The position numbers were made by a program, and so were the translations under genes. A DNA stretch of 44,876 nt from Gemmataceae bacterium (GTDB lineage: Bacteria > Planctomycetota > Planctomycetia > Gemmatales > Gemmataceae), in contig JAIBBI010000027.1 in NCBI GenBank assembly GCA_019694755.1, positions 1 to 44,876 on the forward strand, read 5' to 3'. Shown one piece after another: positions 39,698 to 44,876 of the stretch (the first letter of the stretch is position 1; every line of letters begins with the position of its first letter). The notes under the pieces were generated by a model that was not told where the DNA came from, did no database searches, and was given only the letters and a program-made list of their open reading frames with translations.

Positions 39698-41335
39698 TTA
39701 CGCGCCCCTTCGGTAGAACCGGTCGAGGTCGGCGAGGGATGCGATCACTGTGAGCCGGTCGCCCGCTGCCAGCTTGTGTGCCGCGCCCTCCGACCAGGCC
39801 GGTTGATGCGAAACCAGAAGCATCCCGAACCGCTTCATCATTTCCCCGGCCGACACGCCGAGCAATTCCGACTCGCCTTCCTCGACGTGGATCTCGATGG
39901 CGGCCAACAGCCTGCCCGCGATCAGAAACACCGACTGCACGCGGTCGCCGAACAGTGCGGCCGCGAACGCCGGGGCGGCCAGGTTCGGAATCGCGACCGC
40001 GTGGCGAATGCCCGCCGAGCTTCGAAGAGTCTCGGCGAGATCGGATTCCCCGAGTCTCACGACGATCCTCTGGGTCGGATGCAGTTCTCGCACCAGCAGA
40101 GCAGATTCAAGATTGGCGAGATCATCGCTGGTCGTCACCACGACGGCTCGGGCCGACGCCACGTTGGCCTGCTTGAGCGCGTCCGGGAGCGTGCAATCGC
40201 CCACGACCACGGCGGCGCCAAGTCGCCGCGCGCTCGTGAGGAACCTGTTTTCCCGGCTGCGCTCGAGTACCACGACGGGCCGCCGGCCGCGGATCAACTC
40301 TTCCACCACGCGATACCCGACGTTTCCCAATCCGCAGACGACAACGTGCCCGCGATCCGGAATGCGCAAAGCCTCGAACGCGCCGCCGAGCCGGGCGCGG
40401 ATCAGGTAGTTGGTCAGCGCGGCCGTGAACGCGGCCAACAGCGCCGCGCCCGACAACCGCAGGCCGCTTTCAAACCACTTCAGGAACGGCCCGTATCGCT
40501 CGCTTCGCAGTGAACCTGACGTGGCTATCACGCTCACCGTGTGGTGAAACGCGTCGGCGAGCGGTTCGTCGTCGACAAAATGAAAAACCAGCGTGCTCAG
40601 CGCGAGTACGGAAAGCAGCACGAGCAGCGAGACCTTCACCAATGTCTCGATCTCGCGACACGTGCGCACGGCGGCCCGCCACTGCCGGCGGAACCACGGA
40701 GCCCATTGCACGCTCTCGGTGTCGGACACTTTTTCGCAGACGACGACGCGGTCGCCGGGGGCGAGCGTCTCGTGCCCCGTGATCTCGGGATGGAATCGCG
40801 GCTTGCCCGACTCGGGGAGCCAGGCGACAAGTTGCGCGTCAGCCGGGACGAGGGCGTTGACCGGGGCGGCATCGGCGGCCGTGATCTCGTGGACGGTCCG
40901 CAGTCCGGCTTCGACCTGAAAGCTCCCGTACGCCGTGCCGTTCTGCGCGAGCAGCGAAAGCAGCGGGGCGGCCAGGCCGGACACGCTGAGCGCGACGACG
41001 TTGTTGACGGCCGAGCCGAGCCGCGGGACCAGCCGCGGGTTAAACGCCCGCACGACGATGCGCACGTCCGGCGACAGACTGCGGACGGTCAAGGTCGCTG
41101 CAATGTTGACGAGATCGTTCGAGGTGCAGATGATGACGCCGCGGGCTGCGGCTACGCCCGCCTCGGACAGCACACCGCGATTCCGGCAATCGCCGGCCAC
41201 GAACGTGACGCGGTCCGGCAGGTCGGCCGGTTTCTCGAGGGAGACGACGACGACGGGGAGATCGTCGGACAGCAGGCATTCGACGACCCGCCGGCCAACT
41301 TTGCCGTAACCACACAAGACAACGGGCCGATTCAT
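39698..41335 (-). CDS. RCK-2TM-RCK potassium-channel-like protein without a canonical filter
   Basis: The 545-residue protein has a TrkA-N/RCK domain at the N-terminus (Rossmann loop CGYGKVG, 8-14) followed by a possible TrkA-C part (about 140-205), a two-helix pore unit (TM1 about 234-253, pore region 261-280, TM2 about 292-312), a second TrkA-N (CGLGNVG, 334-340) and a C-terminal TrkA-C-like part. RCK domains bind nucleotide or cations and gate K+ channels. In the pore loop, HTVSVIATSGSLRSERYG stands where TVGYGD would be expected, so K+ selectivity is doubtful. The order, with RCK on both sides of the pore, is unusual in a single chain. Confidence 0.85.
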   Translation of the reverse strand: MNRPVVLCGYGKVGRRVVECLLSDDLPVVVVSLEKPADLPDRVTFVAGDCRNRGVLSEAGVAAARGVIICTSNDLVNIAATLTVRSLSPDVRIVVRAFNPRLVPRLGSAVNNVVALSVSGLAAPLLSLLAQNGTAYGSFQVEAGLRTVHEITAADAAPVNALVPADAQLVAWLPESGKPRFHPEITGHETLAPGDRVVVCEKVSDTESVQWAPWFRRQWRAAVRTCREIETLVKVSLLVLLSVLALSTLVFHFVDDEPLADAFHHTVSVIATSGSLRSERYGPFLKWFESGLRLSGAALLAAFTAALTNYLIRARLGGAFEALRIPDRGHVVVCGLGNVGYRVVEELIRGRRPVVVLERSRENRFLTSARRLGAAVVVGDCTLPDALKQANVASARAVVVTTSDDLANLESALLVRELHPTQRIVVRLGESDLAETLRSSAGIRHAVAIPNLAAPAFAAALFGDRVQSVFLIAGRLLAAIEIHVEEGESELLGVSAGEMMKRFGMLLVSHQPAWSEGAAHKLAAGDRLTVIASLADLDRFYRRGA

Positions 41336-41362
41336 CCGGATAACGTAGCGAATTGCGACGGC

Positions 41363-42850
41363 TCAGCCGCCGTTGGCCGCGCGGTCGATTTCGGTGAAGG
41401 TAGCCCGCAGCCAGCGGTCCTGCAGCGTGGCAACATCGTTGATACCGTAATGGCTGCGGAGGGCGGCCTCGAGTCCGCCGGACGAGTCGCGCATGAACGC
41501 GGCAAACTCGGCCGGGCCCTTCTGGTTGACCAGGAACTCCACGACCGAAACGCTCTCGACGTAAAAGACCGTGACCGAGGCCGCGTCCGGATACTCCGAC
41601 TTCCCCAAAATCTGGGCTAGCGGCACGAGCTTGCCCTCCTGGCGGAGTCGGATCATCGTCTTCAAATAGCGATCGACTTGCGTGCGCGGTTCGGCCAGCA
41701 CGGCCATGCCCTCGTCGGCCCAGCGGGGCAGGGGCGCGTCGACGAACAGGTCGCCCAGAACGATGTGCGTGATCTCGTGCGGCATCGTGACGTTGGCCAA
41801 CTCCGGATTGTCGGCCCGCAGGTCGATTCGCCGGGCCGTGATTTTGCCGCCCGCGGACCTGATCGACGAGTGCCCGGGGGCCGTCGGCGACTGCTTCGTC
41901 GCCTCGGCATAAGCCGTCCCGGTGGCGTGCAGCACAATCTCGCAGGGAGTTTTCCACGCGGCCGGCGTGGCCGTGCCCCACTTGGCGAAGGCGGCGAGGC
42001 GATGCTGCTCGGCAGCCGCGAGGAACTTCTCGGCATAACCGCGGTCTTGCGAATGCGTGAGCCGGAAGTTCGTGCTCTCCGAGCGAGTCCAGTTCTTCCC
42101 GGCGTCGGCGTGACGCACAGCAATGGGCCCGGGCGTCGGCGCGGTGGCAGGCGATTCCCGCCCTGCCGGGAGTTCCTGCAGCACCTGGTTCGCAAACGCA
42201 TTCAACCGGGCGTCCTGCGGCACCAGGTTCATTGCAAAACGGATGTCCCGTTCGATATCGGCACGCGGGGCCCGGCCGGCGTTGATGGCCGCGACCGAGT
42301 CGTGGAGCAGGCAGTAGGCGTATTGCGATTTTTGTTCGCCGCCGAAGGCGACTCCCCCCTCGCGGAGCCGGTCAAACTCCCGGCGGGCGGCGGAGTAGTT
42401 CTTCGTCGCGAACTCGCGCGAGGCGGCCTCGCACGGGTCTTTCGCGGAGTCGCCAATGGGAGTTTGCTGAAACGGGTCTTCTTCCGGCCGGATGCCGCGG
42501 ACGATATCGCGCTTCACCGGAGCGACCGGCTGGGCGACGACGATCTTGTCGATCACCGCCAGCCGTTTGCGGTAAAGCTCGTGAGTTTCAAACTTGTTGT
42601 CGAGTTGCAACCTCTGAAGGTAGGCCTGATACGCCTCTTTCAGGGCGGCGAGAAATGTCGGGTCGCCCTGCACCCGGCCGAGTTGCTTCTCGAGCAGGGC
42701 CACGGCTTGGGCCGAGTCGCCGCGGACCATCGCGGCTTTCGCCTCGGCCATCGCATCGCGGACGGCCTGGGCATCGGTGGTATCCGCGCGGAGCGAGCCG
42801 GCGATGAAGACGAGGAGGGAGAGCGCACCAACGCGCAGCACGGTCGCCAT
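41363..42850 (-). CDS. Exported gluzincin-like metalloprotease (peptidase MA-like)
   Basis: The ATG at 42850 starts a 495-residue protein with a signal peptide (MATVLRVGALSLLVFIAGSLRAD). An N-terminal helical/TPR-like region (about 25-230) is followed by a zinc-protease domain: HEITH (358-362) supplies two ligands and the catalytic Glu359, and RWADEGMAVL with Glu380 is the third ligand. This HExxH...DEG arrangement is typical of the peptidase MA-like group. It probably acts in the periplasm or outside. The open frame continues to 43225 but overlaps the next gene and lacks a good start. It is 27 bp upstream of the RCK gene. Confidence 0.87.
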   Translation of the reverse strand: MATVLRVGALSLLVFIAGSLRADTTDAQAVRDAMAEAKAAMVRGDSAQAVALLEKQLGRVQGDPTFLAALKEAYQAYLQRLQLDNKFETHELYRKRLAVIDKIVVAQPVAPVKRDIVRGIRPEEDPFQQTPIGDSAKDPCEAASREFATKNYSAARREFDRLREGGVAFGGEQKSQYAYCLLHDSVAAINAGRAPRADIERDIRFAMNLVPQDARLNAFANQVLQELPAGRESPATAPTPGPIAVRHADAGKNWTRSESTNFRLTHSQDRGYAEKFLAAAEQHRLAAFAKWGTATPAAWKTPCEIVLHATGTAYAEATKQSPTAPGHSSIRSAGGKITARRIDLRADNPELANVTMPHEITHIVLGDLFVDAPLPRWADEGMAVLAEPRTQVDRYLKTMIRLRQEGKLVPLAQILGKSEYPDAASVTVFYVESVSVVEFLVNQKGPAEFAAFMRDSSGGLEAALRSHYGINDVATLQDRWLRATFTEIDRAANGG

Positions 42851-43005
42851 GACGGGAGCGTCCTTGCTCGGAGGGGATCGGACGGAGGGGCTGCGAGTGG
42901 CCCCTGTTCGGCCGGGAACGGCCGGGCGGGTCGGTCGCGGCTTCCTGCCGCGGGAAGGGGACGATACCCGATGGGCCCCGGACGGGCAAGTCCAGCTCCC
43001 GGCCT

Positions 43006-43761
43006 TCAGCCCGGTTGCTTCAGCAGCTTTTTCAAGCTGAGCCGCACTTCCTTCTTCTCGGCGGCCCGGGTCAGCGCGTGATTCGCCTTCTCCAGCAGCT
43101 TTCTCTCGAGCGACGGTTTCCACTGGTGGATCAGGTTCAGGCCCGCACCGCCCAGAGCCTTCGCGGCCTCGCCCCCGAGGCCGGCGACGTGTTCGACGAC
43201 AAGATTTTCGTACCCCACGTCGCACTTCGGGACCTTGAGGGCGACCACGAACTCGAGAATCCCCGCGACCATCTCCGTCCGCACTGTCGCCTCACACTGG
43301 ATCGTCGCGCGGACTTTCGTGCGGGCCCTGACGGAGACGCCGTACAACCGGATGCCGGACTCCCATTGTTCCTGTGCGGCGTCGATGCGCACGTCGCAAG
43401 CCACGAAGAGCGTAAACTTCACGGACGTCAGCGTGGGCTGGGAAACATCGCGCAGATCGAGAATCAGGCTTTCACGCGGATTCAGAGCGTCGACGCGAAC
43501 CCGCTTCCAGAGGCCGTCGTTTTTCAGCTTCGATTCCATGACCGGTTTGCCGCGGCGGATTCGCAAGACATCGAAGCCGCGCTGCTTGTCCCACTCGTCC
43601 TTCTTTTCGTAGAGCGGGTTTGGCAGGTTCTGGAGGAGCAGGCCACGGAGGAGCCCGGCCAATTCGTCTTCCGACTTGCCGAGCAGCACGGGCGGGCCTG
43701 CGCGGAGCGAGGCACCGGTGGCGGCTGCCAAGACGGATGCGAGCCAGGTTCTACGGTTCAT
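43006..43761 (-). CDS. Exported hypothetical protein with possible Tat signal
   Basis: The 251-residue product starts MNRRTWLASVLAAATGASLRAG; the twin arginine before a weakly hydrophobic helix resembles a Tat signal, although the full motif is not present. The mature part is beta-rich (VKFTLFVACDVRIDAAQEQWESG, VRATIQCEATVRTEMVAGILEF, LVVEHVAGLGG) and ends with basic amphipathic helices (KPSLERKLLEKANHALTRAAEKKEVRLSLKKLL). The repeated strand pattern would suit a lipid- or ligand-binding beta fold, but I cannot assign it. It is 26 bp downstream of the nucleoside-hydrolase-like gene and likely co-transcribed. Confidence 0.7.
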   Translation of the reverse strand: MNRRTWLASVLAAATGASLRAGPPVLLGKSEDELAGLLRGLLLQNLPNPLYEKKDEWDKQRGFDVLRIRRGKPVMESKLKNDGLWKRVRVDALNPRESLILDLRDVSQPTLTSVKFTLFVACDVRIDAAQEQWESGIRLYGVSVRARTKVRATIQCEATVRTEMVAGILEFVVALKVPKCDVGYENLVVEHVAGLGGEAAKALGGAGLNLIHQWKPSLERKLLEKANHALTRAAEKKEVRLSLKKLLKQPG

Positions 43762-43787
43762 GGGCCATCCTGTTGCCGGGGGGCGGG

Positions 43788-44711
43788 CTATTTCCAGCCC
43801 AGCGTCCGCGCGAAATACTCGCGGACCACCGTTTCATCGACGTCGATGGCGAGGTCGATATTCGCTCGCCCGGCCGGGATAGGCCGGCCGTCTACGACCA
43901 GCATGCCGCGGGTCAGGTCGCCGTGGACTTCGACGTCGGCATAAACGCTCTTGATCGCAAAAGCGTGTGGCCGGGCGATCGCGGCGATGCCGAGCACGTC
44001 CTTGAGATGAAACCCCTCAATGCCATACTGGTTGGCCGTCGCCCGGATCCCATACGCGACGATTTTTCGCAGAAATGAGCAGACCTGCGACTCGGGCTCG
44101 GGATGAGTGAGGAGATCGGTCGGGGCGAGGATGAAACGACGCGTCACGTCGAGCGGGACCACGGTGATCGGCACGTTGGCCTTCAAGACGGCCCGTGCCG
44201 CCTCGGGGTCGAGCCAGAAGTGGAACTCGCTGACCGGGCCGGAGTTGCCGTGCTCGCGCCAGGTGCCACCGACAACAATGATCCGATCGAGTAGCGAAGC
44301 AAGTTCGGATGATCGTTCGAGGGCGATTGCGAGCGTTGAGAGTGGCCCCAGGCAGATTAGAGCGATCTCTTTGGGATGTTGGCGGACGAGTTCGATAAGC
44401 AGGCGATCGCTGGAGATCTGCGAGTGCAGGTTCACCTGCGGGCAGCGGATGCCGCCGAGTCCGTCCGGCCCGTGGACCGATGTGCCGTCGGCCGGGTACG
44501 TGATGGGCAGTGCGGCCCCGATGCGCGGCCAGCGCGGCGGATCGAGTTGGTCGTTGAGCAGCAGGCAGTTTTGCGTCGCCTGCTCGGCGGAGACGTTGCC
44601 CGCCGTCGCGAGCAGGCCCAGCACCTCGAGCTTCGGATCGTGCAAGGCCAGGGCGATGGCAAAAGATGTGTCGATTCCCGGGTCGGCCAGCAGGACCACC
44701 TTTTGCGGCAT
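43788..44711 (-). CDS. Nucleoside-hydrolase homologue with altered catalytic motif
   Basis: The 307-residue protein starts MPQKVVLLADPGIDTS; GGGAGG precedes the ATG at 44711. The fold is clear from LEVLGLLATAGNVSAEQATQN, LICLGPLSTLAIALE, IIVVGGTWREHGN and VPLDVT. Nucleoside hydrolases need DxDPGxDD to bind Ca2+; here it reads LADPGIDT, so the first and last Asp (positions 8 and 15) are gone while Asp10 and Asp14 remain. The AEFN motif is SEFH, and the late HD is KD (FHLKDVLG). It may hydrolyse another substrate, bind ribosides without cleaving them, or be regulatory. The family call is firm, the activity doubtful. Confidence 0.82.
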   Translation of the reverse strand: MPQKVVLLADPGIDTSFAIALALHDPKLEVLGLLATAGNVSAEQATQNCLLLNDQLDPPRWPRIGAALPITYPADGTSVHGPDGLGGIRCPQVNLHSQISSDRLLIELVRQHPKEIALICLGPLSTLAIALERSSELASLLDRIIVVGGTWREHGNSGPVSEFHFWLDPEAARAVLKANVPITVVPLDVTRRFILAPTDLLTHPEPESQVCSFLRKIVAYGIRATANQYGIEGFHLKDVLGIAAIARPHAFAIKSVYADVEVHGDLTRGMLVVDGRPIPAGRANIDLAIDVDETVVREYFARTLGWK

Positions 44712-44733
44712 GGCGGATACCTCCCAGAGGACA

Positions 44734-44876
44734 CTATTGTACTCGCAGAACCGGCTGCTTACGAAGGGCAACAAACAGGCGATTCCGCGGGTCCGGCTTG
44801 GTCGGCTGGCCCGCTTCGTCGGTGATCACTTTCCAGCCGGGGGCTTTGAGGAGCTGCTGGCAGATGGCGAAATTCT
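44734..44876 (-). CDS. 3' end of an unidentified gene, cut by window edge
   Basis: The reverse strand has an open frame entering from the right edge and ending at a TAG at 44734-44736. The last residues read NFAICQQLLKAPGWKVITDE then AGQPTKPDPRNRLFVALRKQ. The tidy 22-bp spacing to the next start at 44711 on the same strand, and the good fit of a Shine-Dalgarno in that gap, support a real gene end. Forty-seven codons are too few to name a family. Confidence 0.5.
   Translation of the reverse strand, partial: NFAICQQLLKAPGWKVITDEAGQPTKPDPRNRLFVALRKQPVLRVQ

Overview
The window reads as chromosomal DNA from a planctomycete, most likely of the Gemmataceae or a close relative. The reasons are the high G+C, a BBP7-type outer-membrane barrel, a very large PVC-type haem-binding/cytochrome c protein with an SGNH-like N-terminus, a secreted chitinase-like enzyme with a 'VEFLEDRTAPA' leader, a PEP-CTERM protein, and ExbB/ExbD genes next to a cyclase-fold protein. 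No rRNA, tRNA, CRISPR array, complete transposon or phage module was seen. The assignment comes from recognising families by eye; no search was run.

Layout. 1-714 (minus) is rsmE, cut by the window edge. 791-5026 (plus) is a tight run: two membrane proteins of unknown role, a tiny membrane protein, a PAS/NtrC-like regulator whose ATPase motifs are lost, a small receiver-like protein, a 2[4Fe-4S] ferredoxin and a MoxR ATPase. It is followed by an exported ankyrin plus PQQ-propeller fusion (5058-7169). 7171-13653 is a minus-strand series: a secreted protein, a HEAT lipoprotein, a PAP2-type phosphatase, a PlsC-type acyltransferase, an esterase, an FHA protein and an M28 peptidase. 13753-18133 (plus) is the glycine cleavage operon gcvT-gcvH-gcvPA-gcvPB; the L protein is not in the window.

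18134-22266 is the accessory part. It holds 7-bp tandem repeats, nested inverted repeats, two small orphan genes of lower G+C, a GH18 protein, a near-perfect terminator hairpin and a PEP-CTERM protein with an 18-bp minisatellite. 22267-28995 carries the BBP7 barrel, a PEGA lipoprotein, RNase D, a 900-residue single-pass TPR/coiled-coil protein and a small helix-turn-like protein.

29023-33364 (minus) is the most interesting block. ExbB, two different ExbD proteins and an unknown membrane protein lead into a protein with a TonB-like transmembrane helix (Ser-x3-His) whose periplasmic part is a prenyltransferase/squalene-cyclase-type repeat domain. I read this as a candidate proton-motive-force-driven envelope machine with a novel output domain. 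Upstream of it is the 1643-residue SGNH/propeller/HEAT/discoidin/cupredoxin/cytochrome c protein. The last 6 kb holds a HEAT protein, an RCK-2TM-RCK channel-like protein without a K+ filter, a gluzincin-like metalloprotease, a Tat-type exported protein, a nucleoside-hydrolase homologue with altered catalytic residues and the 3' end of another gene.
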